Of a stretch of DNA of 64,000 nt, positions 21,690 to 30,369 are shown in pieces. How positions within the stretch are numbered: position 1 is the stretch's first letter; each line of letters starts with the position of its first letter. The stretch lies in assembly GCF_014154935.1 (NCBI RefSeq), contig NZ_JACEHH010000033.1, positions 36,636-100,635 on the forward strand, in the 5' to 3' direction. The notes beneath the pieces were generated by a model that saw only the letters and a list, made by a program, of their open reading frames with translations, was not told the origin of the DNA and ran no database searches. Made by a program: the position numbers and the translations under genes. This DNA is from Stieleria mannarensis. Its GTDB lineage: Bacteria > Planctomycetota > Planctomycetia > Pirellulales > Pirellulaceae.

Positions 21690-24590
21690 ATGAACCCCAA
21701 CATCGCCGCGTTGTTGAACCTGGTCGTCATGGATGCCATTTTTCTGTGCATCGTGTTGGCCGTTTTCGGTTTGGTCGCCGGAACCAAACGCGCCGCCTTT
21801 GCGGTCATGAAACGCAACTTCGTCGGTTACTTCAGTAACCCGACCGGATATGTGTTTCTGTGCATCTTCGTTTTTCTGACGTCGGTCGCCGCGTTCTGGC
21901 CTTACGAATTCTTCAACCAGAACCTGGCGACACTGGACCAGCTGAACTACTGGTACCCGTTGATCATGCTGGTCTTCATTCCGGCGATCACGATGAGCAT
22001 TTGGGCCGAGGAAAAGCGTGCCGGGACGGACGAATTGCTGCTGACGCTGCCGGCCGACGACTTTGACATCGTGATCGGCAAGTACATGGCCGCCGCGGCG
22101 ATCTTCACCGCGTCGCTGTTGTTCTCCCAGCTGAGCACCTTTGTCACGCTGACGATTCTGACCGACGGCGGACTGGACACCGGGCTGATCTTCACCACGT
22201 ACATCGGGTACTGGTTTGTCGGAGTCACGATGATCGCGATCGGGATGGTCGCATCGTTCTTGACCGGCAACCTGACGGTCGGATTTATCTTGGGGGCGCT
22301 GTTCAACGCACCGCTGGCGTTTGCTTCGCTGGCCGACTCGGTCGTCGGCAGCGGCGAAGCCGTGTTCGGGATCAATTGGGCGGAATTGATCGAGGAAAGC
22401 GGCATCGCGCGGCCGTTCGATGATTTCGGCCGCGGCGTCATCAGCACCTCGTCGGTGATCTACTTTGTGCTGGTCACCGTCGTCGCCCTTTACATGTGTA
22501 TGGTGCTGATCGGTCGCCGTCACTGGACCGGCGGCAAAGACGGCAACACGATGGCTTATCACTACCTGGGCCGCGTGATCGCCCTGTTGGTGGTCACCGC
22601 CAGCGCGGTCGTTCTGTTCCGCAACCGTGACGTCGTTCGTCACGACATGACTGAAGGCCAAGTCAGTTCGCTGGCACCGGCGACGACCAAGTTGATCAAG
22701 AATTTGGAATCCGATCGACCGATCAAGATCGATGCCTACATCAGCAAAGACATCCCCGAGATGTACGCCCGGACTCGCTACGAGCTGGTCAACTTGTTGA
22801 AAGAGTTTCAAAGCGAAGCGGCGGCCAGCGGGCGGACGATCGAAGTCAACTTGTTTGACGAAATCGACTTGTTCAGCGACGAAGCCGCCGAGGCGGCCGA
22901 TCGATTCGGGATCGAGCCGGTCACGCGGATGGTTCGCGAGCAGGGATCGTATCAGCAGAAACGGATCATCATGGGCGCGGCGTTCCGCGCCGGGTTGGAA
23001 AAAGTCGTCGTGCCGATCTTTGAATACGGGATCCCGGTCGAATACGAACTGGTCCGCTCGATCAACACTGTCGCCCGCGGCGAACGTAAACGAGTCGGGA
23101 TCGTCCGCACCGACGCTCAATTGATGGGCGGCATGTCGATGGCCGGCATGCAAATGCGACGGATCGAAAAACACCCCTTGGTCGACGAGTTGAGCAAGCA
23201 GTACGAAGTCGAAGAGGTCAGCCTGGAAGCCCCGATCGGGGGCGGCGTCTACGATGCCTTGTTCGTCGTCCAGCCGTCCTCGCTCGCACCGCCGCAATTC
23301 GAACGCCTGCTTGAAGCGATCAAGGCCGGCGTCCCCACCGCAGTCTTTGAAGACCCGTTGCCGTACGCGCGGCAAGATCTCACCGCGACGGGAGATCCGA
23401 AGCAACAGGCCGGCGGTATGTTCGGCATGGGTGGCGGCGGTCAGCAGCCCAAGGGTGACATTCGCGAACTGTGGGACATCTTGCAGCTGAAAAGCCAAGG
23501 ATCCCCGGGCGTGCAGTACTACAACAGCGACATCGTCTGGCAGGATTTCAATCCCTACCCGAACCTGGACATGAACGTCGATCCGTTTTGGGCGTTCATC
23601 GATGAAAATGCACCGGGGGTCGAACCCGGCCAGGCGCTCAGTTCGGCCAGCCCGATCACCGATGGGCTGCGCCAGGTGTTGGCGCTCTATGCCGGAACGA
23701 TTCAGCCGGCCGACGACGCGACGCTCACCCACACGCCGATGCTGGCCACCGGAATGGTCAGCGGCACGCTGCCGGTCACCAAGATCGTGCAGATGATGCA
23801 GACCGGAATGGAAGGCTTGTCCGGGGCGATCGAAGGTGTGGCACCCAACCAGGTGTTGGCAATGACCATCGAAGGCAAACCGGCGACCGAAGGTGACGAG
23901 ACATCCGAAGGCGACCAGGAGGCGAGCGACAACCCGATCCGCGTCGCTTATGTCGCCGACACGGACTTGATGCTGCCGGTATTCTTGCAGATCCGGGCCG
24001 ATCCCAATCAGGCGACCGATCTGCGTTTCCAATTCCAAAACGTCACGTTCTTGTTGAACACGATCGATTGGTTGACCGGCGAAACGGATTTCATCGACGT
24101 TCGAAAACATGAGCCGATCTTTGCCAGTTTGAAGATGATCGATGCGGTCAAGGAAGAAGCCAGTAGCGACGTCCGCGCCAAGCGAAAGGAGTTTCAGCGG
24201 CAGAGCGAAGAAGCGATTCGTGAAGCCGAAGAAGCTCGCGATGAACAGCTCAAGGAGCTGCGTGAGGAAGTCGCCGAGCTGCAAAAGAAAAGCAAGGACG
24301 GCAGCATTCCGCGGCCGCTGATCGATGCCAAGTCGATCGAGTTTCAGACCAAGTCCGAACGGTTGCAGCGGGCACTGGCGGTCAAACGCGAGAAGTTCGA
24401 ACGCGAAGCCGAGCGGAACATCGCCAAGATCCAACGGGAATCCGACCAGCAGGTCACCGCGATTCAAAACAAGGTCAAGGCCTATGCCGTCGCGCTGCCC
24501 TGCATCCCGCCGCTGATCGTCGGCGTCGTCGTGTTCGCGTCACGCCGATTGCGGGAACGCGAGAACATCAGCAAGGCGCGACTGAAATAG
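21690..24590 (+). CDS. ABC-2 permease fused to GldG-type domain
   Basis: A 966-residue fusion. Residues about 10-290 form an ABC-2 permease (GldF-like) with six helices, including GYVFLCIFVFLTSVAAFWPY, MTISIWAEEKR-like EEKRAGTDELLLTLP, and FILGALFNAPLAFASL. From about 290 onward comes a GldG-like extracytoplasmic region (ITEGQVSSLAPATTKLIKNL-type start, VNLFDEIDLFSDEAAEAADRFG, SPGVQYYNSDIVWQDFNPYP). A coiled coil of about 120 residues precedes a C-terminal membrane helix (ALPCIPPLIVGVVVFASRRL). In Bacteroidetes GldF and GldG are separate. It probably forms the membrane part of the transporter with the upstream ATPase. It is followed 87 bp later by the DUF4340 gene. Confidence 0.9.
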   Translation: MNPNIAALLNLVVMDAIFLCIVLAVFGLVAGTKRAAFAVMKRNFVGYFSNPTGYVFLCIFVFLTSVAAFWPYEFFNQNLATLDQLNYWYPLIMLVFIPAITMSIWAEEKRAGTDELLLTLPADDFDIVIGKYMAAAAIFTASLLFSQLSTFVTLTILTDGGLDTGLIFTTYIGYWFVGVTMIAIGMVASFLTGNLTVGFILGALFNAPLAFASLADSVVGSGEAVFGINWAELIEESGIARPFDDFGRGVISTSSVIYFVLVTVVALYMCMVLIGRRHWTGGKDGNTMAYHYLGRVIALLVVTASAVVLFRNRDVVRHDMTEGQVSSLAPATTKLIKNLESDRPIKIDAYISKDIPEMYARTRYELVNLLKEFQSEAAASGRTIEVNLFDEIDLFSDEAAEAADRFGIEPVTRMVREQGSYQQKRIIMGAAFRAGLEKVVVPIFEYGIPVEYELVRSINTVARGERKRVGIVRTDAQLMGGMSMAGMQMRRIEKHPLVDELSKQYEVEEVSLEAPIGGGVYDALFVVQPSSLAPPQFERLLEAIKAGVPTAVFEDPLPYARQDLTATGDPKQQAGGMFGMGGGGQQPKGDIRELWDILQLKSQGSPGVQYYNSDIVWQDFNPYPNLDMNVDPFWAFIDENAPGVEPGQALSSASPITDGLRQVLALYAGTIQPADDATLTHTPMLATGMVSGTLPVTKIVQMMQTGMEGLSGAIEGVAPNQVLAMTIEGKPATEGDETSEGDQEASDNPIRVAYVADTDLMLPVFLQIRADPNQATDLRFQFQNVTFLLNTIDWLTGETDFIDVRKHEPIFASLKMIDAVKEEASSDVRAKRKEFQRQSEEAIREAEEARDEQLKELREEVAELQKKSKDGSIPRPLIDAKSIEFQTKSERLQRALAVKREKFEREAERNIAKIQRESDQQVTAIQNKVKAYAVALPCIPPLIVGVVVFASRRLRERENISKARLK

Positions 24591-24677
24591 TTTGAACCTT
24601 ACGCCGGCGGCTGATTCGCCGGCACGCCTTTTCACTTTCCCCACAACGTCAACAAGTCCGTTACGAGAGATTTGACG

Positions 24678-26780
24678 GTGAACGAAACACAAAAGACCGG
24701 AATTTTCTGGGGCGTCGCTGCCGTCGTGGCACTGATCGCTGCGATCGTCTCCTGGCCTTCGTCGAACAACGATGACGGGGGGAATATCGGCAGCGTCGTC
24801 GGCACGCCGCTGTTTACCGAGTTCAAGGATCCGCTGACCGCCGCCAGTTTGAAAATTGTCACCTTCAATGAAGGCCAAGGTGAGCTGAAGAACTTTGAAG
24901 TCCGCAAGGACGCCGAGTCGGGACTGTGGACGATTCCGTCCAAGGGCGGTTACCCGGCCGACGCGATCGAACAGATGCGTGACGCCGCCAACGCTCTGGT
25001 CGGGTTGGACGTCTTGGACGTGCCCACCGACAACCCCGAAGACCACGCCGGAATGGGTGTGGTTGAACCCAAGCTGGAGGATTTGGATCCGGGTGACGAA
25101 GGCGTCGGGCGACTGGTCACGTTCAAGGACAGCTCGCAGAAGGTGATCGCCTCCTTGATCGTCGGAAACGAAGTCAAAGGGCAAGAAGGACAGGTTTACG
25201 TGCGGAAACCGGGACAAGATCCGGTCTACGTCGTCAAGCTGGATGACTCGCCGTTGTCCACCAATTTCGAAGAGTGGATCGAAGAGGACCTGCTGCAACT
25301 GAGCAGCATCGATATCGAGAACGTCGAATTGAAGGACTACAACGCGTCGCTGGGTTTGCAAGGCGTTTCGTTGACGAAGAACTACGACGTCGAATTGGCT
25401 AAAGACGGTTCGACCTGGACGCTGGCGGCATTGAAGGAATACGACAAAACCAATCCGCTGGCCGAGCCGACGCCGGTCGAAATTGATCCGGACAAGGAAC
25501 TCAATTCGCAAAAGTTGAATGACCTGGCCAACGCACTGGACGATTTGAAATTTGTCGACGTCAACCGCAAGCCCGAAGGCATCAGCGCCAACCTGAAGGC
25601 CGACAAGGACTTTGCCGCCGATCAAGAAGCTGCGACGCAGCTGGCCGGACGCGGGTTTATCCCCGTCCCGCTGGGCCCCAACCGCGAAATCGAAATCCTG
25701 TCCGCCAACGGGGAGCTGACCGCCACGACCAAAGAAGGCGTCAAGTACATCCTGCGGTTCGGCAACATCAGCGGGATTGCTGACGACGGCAAAGACGAAA
25801 GCGAGAGTCAGCCTGGCGATGAAGAAGAGTCGGCCGGTGGTGTCAACCGCTACTTGATGGTCAGCACGGTCGTCGATGAATCCAAGTTCCCGGTGCCCGA
25901 ACTGAAACCGATCCCCCAGACGCTCGAAGAGTTGGACGCGATCGACAAGCCGGCGCCGCCGGCGGATGTTGAAATGCCGCAGGAATTGAGCACGCCCGAG
26001 ACCGAGACCGAGACCGAGACCGCCGAGCCGGAAATGAAGCAAGGCGACGCGGAAGCCGCGACCGAAGAGGCTTCGGGTGAGGAGGCGGCTGACGGCGAGA
26101 AGGGAGACGCGAAATCGGAAGAACCCGCGAAGGATGAGCCCGCTACTGAAGAACCCGTCAAGAAGGACGGCGAAGCAGAGGCGAGCGAGCCAGCCGAACC
26201 TGCGGACTCCGGTGACGGCGAATCCGCCGACGATGCCGAGCCCGCCAGCGGCCAGACCGACGCCAGCGGCGAAGGTGAATCGACCACCGTCGGTGAAGCC
26301 CAAGAAGAAGTCAACGCAGCTGCCGAGTCAGACGAGCAAGCTTCGGAAGCATCCCTCGAGGAAGGCGACGAAGGCAGTGCCACTGAAGCGGCCGAAAGCG
26401 AAACGGCGGAGCCTGTTGGAAAGCTGGGGCCTGCTGGAAAGTCCGATTCTGCTGAAACGCCCGGACCGGCGGCCAGTGAAGTCGAAGAAACGGAAGAGGA
26501 GAAGCTGGAGCGATTAGCCGCGGTGCAAGAGAAGATCACCAAGGAGAACGAACGCAAGCTGGAAGACCGCAAGGAGAAACTCCAGCAGGCTCGTTTGACC
26601 AGCCAGGCTCTGAACGAACGCTTCGCCGATTGGTACTACGTGATCCCCGAAGCGACGTATTCCAAGCTGCGAATCAGTCGCGAAGAGCTGTTCGAAAGCC
26701 CCGACGCCGCCGCACCCAATCCGGCCGCCATGCCGCCGGGATTGCAGAACATGCAGTTCCCCGGCCTGCCGGGCAACTGA
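24678..26780 (+). CDS. DUF4340 domain protein, membrane anchored
   Basis: A 700-residue protein. GTG at 24678 is preferred because the N-terminal helix (TGIFWGVAAVVALIAAIVSW) then starts after seven residues. The DUF4340 domain covers about 50-420, with repeated 'tIpskggyPADA' type segments and KYILRFGNISG. Residues about 430-610 are Glu/Ala/Ser-rich and low complexity. A coiled coil (EKLERLAAVQEKITKENERK) and the conserved-looking end RFADWYYVIPEATYSKLRI close the protein. It lies in an operon-like series with the GldA and GldF-GldG genes. It is probably an extracytoplasmic partner of that transporter; no biochemical role is known to me. Confidence 0.88.
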   Translation: MNETQKTGIFWGVAAVVALIAAIVSWPSSNNDDGGNIGSVVGTPLFTEFKDPLTAASLKIVTFNEGQGELKNFEVRKDAESGLWTIPSKGGYPADAIEQMRDAANALVGLDVLDVPTDNPEDHAGMGVVEPKLEDLDPGDEGVGRLVTFKDSSQKVIASLIVGNEVKGQEGQVYVRKPGQDPVYVVKLDDSPLSTNFEEWIEEDLLQLSSIDIENVELKDYNASLGLQGVSLTKNYDVELAKDGSTWTLAALKEYDKTNPLAEPTPVEIDPDKELNSQKLNDLANALDDLKFVDVNRKPEGISANLKADKDFAADQEAATQLAGRGFIPVPLGPNREIEILSANGELTATTKEGVKYILRFGNISGIADDGKDESESQPGDEEESAGGVNRYLMVSTVVDESKFPVPELKPIPQTLEELDAIDKPAPPADVEMPQELSTPETETETETAEPEMKQGDAEAATEEASGEEAADGEKGDAKSEEPAKDEPATEEPVKKDGEAEASEPAEPADSGDGESADDAEPASGQTDASGEGESTTVGEAQEEVNAAAESDEQASEASLEEGDEGSATEAAESETAEPVGKLGPAGKSDSAETPGPAASEVEETEEEKLERLAAVQEKITKENERKLEDRKEKLQQARLTSQALNERFADWYYVIPEATYSKLRISREELFESPDAAAPNPAAMPPGLQNMQFPGLPGN

Positions 26781-27292
26781 GGCACCGCTCGCGCAGGTAC
26801 GACGGCCCTTCCGGGCGGTCGTCTGTAAGACTGTGCGTGACGACCTGGAAATGACGTCTAGTGCTCCCGATGCTGGGCATGCAGCTTCAAGGCCTCACAA
26901 CAGATGGCGACCGTGTCAGGCGAGATGACGTGTCTAGGACGAGACAATTAATTTCGCCAGCGGCGATGCGCAACATCTGTCAAGCATCCGAATCAAGCTC
27001 GTTCGTGCGACCCTGTTAATCATCGCTGTCGCGTGGGATTGCTTTGCGAGCCCCTCGACCTGTTTGGTTCATGCAGCCCTCCGCGATTCGTCGGCACCGC
27101 CTGCTTGCCCCTCATCCCCAGCCCTTCTCCCCCAGCAGCGAAGGCGAGCACCACTCGCCTTCGCTGCTGGGGGAGAAGGGAGCGAGAGTGGTTTTCGGGC
27201 GCCTTGGAATGTTGGTCGTTGCTCAGCGCTCCAGCGAACGTCGTTCGCATTCCGAATGGACCCGTCACATCTTACACGGCCCGAAAAGCACC
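26781..27292. other. Intergenic region with a perfect palindrome
   Basis: No credible gene. It carries one CCGGAAGGG-family unit (26797-26820) and the 27-bp perfect inverted repeat at 27122-27180. The segment 26850-27050 shows nothing I can name. Confidence 0.6.
27122..27180. repeat. Perfect 27-bp inverted repeat with 5-nt loop
   Basis: The arm at 27122-27148 (starting CCCTTCTCCCCCAGCAGCG) is the exact reverse complement of 27154-27180, separated by CACCA. There is no U-tract on either side, so this looks like a REP/MITE-type unit and not a terminator. Confidence 0.95.
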
Positions 27293-27505
27293 CTACGCCG
27301 CCTTTTCGCTGCGTTGGATGCGGGTCACGTGCAGCAAATACAAATGCTCCGTCGTTTCACCGCCGTCGGTGGTGACGTACAGCCAGTGTTTGGTCAGCAG
27401 TGCGGTCTCGGGGTGCTTGACCGTGACATGCGTCCCATCGCTCATGACGACTGTGAACGGAACAAAGGGCTGCGCGGTGAGCATTTTTTTTAGTTCCGCT
27501 TGCAT
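27293..27505 (-). CDS. Small conserved-looking protein, FVPFTVVMSDG type
   Basis: A 70-residue protein reading MQAELKKMLTAQPFVPFTVV, followed by a DGTHVTVKHPETALL segment and HLYLLHVTRIQ. The 'PFxPFxVxxxDGxxxxVxHPE' pattern is one I recognise as a recurring small planctomycete protein without known function. It is probably a cytoplasmic beta-rich protein. It is divergent from the membrane protein gene at 27613. Confidence 0.75.
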   Translation of the reverse strand: MQAELKKMLTAQPFVPFTVVMSDGTHVTVKHPETALLTKHWLYVTTDGGETTEHLYLLHVTRIQRSEKAA

Positions 27506-27612
27506 GTCGCTCTCGCCTCGTGTGAGGTCTTGGGGGAGTATCGTCTGTTACCATTATAGCGGAGACATTTTGTTGATGATCTGGATGCTTTATCGAGACG
27601 TGGGGCGCAGCC

Positions 27613-27981
27613 GTGGAGAACAGGCGGAATCATTCAAAGCTGACGTCGATCCCTTCGGTCGCCCTTTTTTTCGTTCCCATCTTTCTGCTCTTTCTTGTCC
27701 CCAACGTGAAGTCGCTCGGGCTGGCCGTCGAGTGGGCACGCGGGGGGCCTCCGGTCGTCGGCCGGAATGAAGTGGGCGGCTGGCCGATCGCGGCCGGTCT
27801 CAATCCCGTCAGCGTCGAGCGTTCGTTCACCGAGCAAGGGCTTTATTCGCTTCGGCTTCAATTGCCGGCGATGCCGTTGCTGCAGTTCTTGCTTCCACCG
27901 AACCGAGCGGGCGTTTATTACTCGTTGATGCAGGGGATTAACGTTGTCGTCGGCGTGACGTTGGCGGTCTGGCTTGCGTGA
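27613..27981 (+). CDS. Small membrane protein of unknown function
   Basis: A 122-residue protein starting at a GTG. Two membrane helices are visible: VALFFVPIFLLFLVPNVKSL (about 15-34) and the C-terminal INVVVGVTLAVWLA. Between them is a polar loop of about 70 residues with VVGRNEVGGWPIAAGLN. Codon use fits the genome and no better start exists. I do not recognise the family. Confidence 0.6.
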   Translation: MENRRNHSKLTSIPSVALFFVPIFLLFLVPNVKSLGLAVEWARGGPPVVGRNEVGGWPIAAGLNPVSVERSFTEQGLYSLRLQLPAMPLLQFLLPPNRAGVYYSLMQGINVVVGVTLAVWLA

Positions 27982-28006
27982 TTGCTGGATCGGGGAAAAG
28001 AAATGA

Positions 28007-28079
28007 CCCACCGAAGGCAGCGCGTACCCACGGATGTAGGGCTGTTTTCCATCCGTGGGTTCGCGCTGCTATCGGTGGG
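28007..28079. repeat. Near-perfect 30-bp inverted repeat
   Basis: Arms 28007-28036 and 28050-28079 match at 27 of 30 positions, with a 13-nt loop. It lies 25 bp after a stop codon but has no U-tract. Confidence 0.9.
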
Positions 28080-28105
28080 CCGATCGAAAGGGGGGAGGTG
28101 GGCTT

Positions 28106-28160
28106 TCTTTCCTGGGGTTGCGGTCACTCCGCTGCGCTCGTTCCCTGACCCCAGGCTATG
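28106..28160. repeat. CCTGGGG/CCCCAGG dispersed hairpin, copy 2
   Basis: Bounded by CCTGGGG and CCCCAGG; inverted relative to the copy at 5163-5215. Confidence 0.75.
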
Positions 28161-28307
28161 GATGTGTCTGCCCTTTGGGCAAGTGCTGCGGAATGAATTC
28201 TGCAGCATCGTGAAGCAGTGGTACTAACCAAAAAGTCGCTCAGTACCACAATCGACGTTCCGAGCCTTGGAACGAGGAAAGCAGACGCAAGGAGAAAGGG
28301 AGTCGCC

Positions 28308-28565
28308 GGTGCCCCTCGCTGCACTCGACCCTCCCGCACGGAGTTCGTGCGGTTTTTAACCTCTGATTTAACAGGCGTTTGCGACTTCACCCTCCCCTTG
28401 GGAGGGTCGCGGAGGAGTGAGCGACGACGCGGGGAGGGTTGATCCGCGATTCGATGTGACCATAGGACAAAATTTTGTCCGGCACTTCACCGTTCGACCT
28501 CCCCTCGCTGCGCTCGACCCTCCTGCCAGGAGGGTGATTTCAAAAACCGCACGACCTCCATCGCA
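28308..28565. repeat. Dispersed CCTCCC/GGGAGGG composite element, copy 2
   Basis: Same segment order as copy 1. The core is at 28404-28448, and the right part CCTCGCTGCGCTCGACCCTCC ends with CCGCACGACCTCC. It lies downstream of the superoxide dismutase gene. Confidence 0.85.
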
Positions 28566-28608
28566 GGAGGGCTCCATCGCAGGAGGGTTGGTCGGCTGGA
28601 GGCCGTTG

Positions 28609-29232
28609 CTACTTGGCTGCGGCGAAGCGGGCGGCGACGGCGTCCCAGTCGACGACGTTCCAGAAGGCGCTGATGTAGTCGGGGCGCCGGTTTTGATAGT
28701 TCAGGTAGTAGGCGTGCTCCCAAACGTCCAGACCCAGGATCGGCGTGCCGCTGATCCCGGCGATGTCGGCGCCCATCAGCGGGCTGTCTTGGTTGGCCGT
28801 GCTGCCGACCTTCAGCGTTCCGCCGTCGACGTACAGCCACGCCCAGCCGCTGCCGAAGCGGGTCGCGGCGGCGTTGTTGAATTGTTCCTTCATCGCGTCC
28901 AGGCTGCCGAAGGTGGAATCGATCGCTGCGGCCAGGTCACCGCTGGGGCTGCCGCCCTTGCCCGGGCCCATCACGGTCCAGAACAGCGAGTGGTTGGCGT
29001 GACCGCCGCCGTTGTTTCGCACCGCGCCCTGCTTGTCGGCCGGCACGCTGGCCAGGTTCGCGATCAGGTCTTCGATGGACTTCGATTCCAGGTCCGTGCC
29101 TTCGATCGCCGCGTTGACTTTGGTCACGTAGGCGTTGTGGTGCTTGCCGTGGTGGATCTCCATCGTCTTGGCGTCGATGTGGGGTTCCAGGGCGTCCAGA
29201 GCGTAGGGGAGTTCGGGTAGTGAGTAAGCCAT
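28609..29232 (-). CDS. sodA: Superoxide dismutase, Mn/Fe family (Mn-type features)
   Basis: A 207-residue enzyme starting [20 protein letters not shown]. The metal ligands are His27 ([12 protein letters not shown]), the second His in [10 protein letters not shown], and Asp and His in [27 protein letters not shown] together with ANQDSPLM (Gln in the second half of the protein) favours manganese, although Fe or cambialistic use cannot be excluded. No signal peptide is present, so the enzyme is cytoplasmic. The exported glutathione peroxidase gene lies 300 bp upstream on the same strand, suggesting a peroxide/superoxide defence pair, though repeats in the gap argue against tight cotranscription. 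Confidence 0.96.
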   Translation of the reverse strand: MAYSLPELPYALDALEPHIDAKTMEIHHGKHHNAYVTKVNAAIEGTDLESKSIEDLIANLASVPADKQGAVRNNGGGHANHSLFWTVMGPGKGGSPSGDLAAAIDSTFGSLDAMKEQFNNAAATRFGSGWAWLYVDGGTLKVGSTANQDSPLMGADIAGISGTPILGLDVWEHAYYLNYQNRRPDYISAFWNVVDWDAVAARFAAAK

Positions 29233-29453
29233 CGCGAGCTTTCTCCGAGTAGAGGGTGGTTGTTCAGGGTTTCGTCCCGCATTGATGCACGTCCCACGTT
29301 CGGGGGCGAGACTTCGTCAGTAAAAACGATAACGACCGCGGCAAGCGTGCGCAAGAGGGCCGGTGCGGGTGTCTCGGCTTTCGCCGGCCTCGGCGTCGGG
29401 CGATCGAGGTCCGGTGGCCCTTTCGGGCCGTCGCGGAGAGACCGCGGACGACG

Positions 29454-29478
29454 ACCCGGAAGGGACGTCGTACGGATC
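29454..29478. repeat. CCGGAAGGG-CGTCGTAC unit between sod and gpx
   Basis: One clear unit, with a degenerate inverted partner at about 29409-29432 (GGCCCTTTCGGGCCGTCG). The 29233-29530 gap otherwise holds nothing I recognise. Confidence 0.7.
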
Positions 29479-29530
29479 CAGGGGAGTCGCCTTAAAGGCT
29501 AGACACCAGCGCGTCGGCGTCGCGTGGAGC

Positions 29531-30109
29531 CTACAGTTGGGCTTCGATCGCTTTGACCAGTTCCGGGTCGCTGGGTTTGGTGCGGGGGGCGAATCGGTGG
29601 ATCAGGTTGCCTTCGCGGTCGACCAGGAACTTTTCGAAGTTCCAGCTGACGCTGCCCTTGCCGGCCGGCTGGACATCTTTGCTGGTCAGGTACTTGTACA
29701 GCGGCGTGGCATCGTCACCGTTGACCTTGATCTTGCTGAACATCGGGAACGAGACGTTGTAGCGGGAGTTGCAGAATTGTTTGATCTCCGCTTCCGTCCC
29801 CGGTTCTTGGCTGCCGAATTGGTTGCAGGGGAATCCGAGCACGACGAAGCCTTTGCTCTTGTACTTGCCGTATAGCTCTTCCAGGCCCGCGTACTGGGGC
29901 GTCAATCCGCACTGGCTGGCGGTGTTGACGATCAGGACCACGTTTCCTTCGTAATCCTCCAGGTCGACCTGTTTGCCGTCGATGTCGTTCATTTTGAAAT
30001 TCAGGGCGCACTCGTGGTCGTGCTTCGCGTCGCCCGTGGCGGCTTTGTCGGCGTGGGTCATCGTGCTGAGGGCTCCGAGGCAGAGGACGGCGGAGAGGAA
30101 CAATCGCAT
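29531..30109 (-). CDS. Exported glutathione peroxidase-family protein (Cys type)
   Basis: A 192-residue protein with a signal peptide (MRLFLSAVLCLGALSTMTHA). The catalytic set is intact: Cys67 in NTASQCGLTPQY, the Gln in FPCNQFGSQEPG, and the Trp in SVSWNFEKFLV. Peroxidatic Cys replaces selenocysteine. Non-seleno bacterial GPx enzymes generally use thioredoxin-like reductants; the periplasmic donor here is unknown. Same strand as sod. A His/Asp-rich segment (GDAKHDHE) follows the signal peptide. Confidence 0.95.
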   Translation of the reverse strand: MRLFLSAVLCLGALSTMTHADKAATGDAKHDHECALNFKMNDIDGKQVDLEDYEGNVVLIVNTASQCGLTPQYAGLEELYGKYKSKGFVVLGFPCNQFGSQEPGTEAEIKQFCNSRYNVSFPMFSKIKVNGDDATPLYKYLTSKDVQPAGKGSVSWNFEKFLVDREGNLIHRFAPRTKPSDPELVKAIEAQL

Positions 30110-30369
30110 GGGAGGGTCTCGTTTGTGGTGAAGGAAAGAGGGGACGGTAGGGATTGTTGCAGATTAGCCAGGAAGTCAAGGAGCGTCTTTTTGAACAATT
30201 TTTCACTTCTACGTGGAGTCTAGCGGGGGTGCCAGTGGCGAGGGGGGGCTGCGGGGATTACGTTTGGCATCTGCACATTTAATGCCGTAATTGCTTGACT
30301 TGGGCGGCCGTTAGTGGCAGCATCCCGACCGCCTCCCGATTCTCGTTTCCCCCCGAACTGATACTGAAG

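Noticed and set aside
21660..24467. 935-codon open frame opposite the GldF-GldG gene
   Set aside because: A pure antisense shadow with Asp/Arg/His/Gln-rich sequence; the plus strand is clearly coding.
27033..27770. 245-codon plus-strand frame across 27.0-27.8 kb
   Set aside because: It runs through a perfect palindrome and opposite a better small gene, and its composition (Ser/Arg/Cys) does not look coding.
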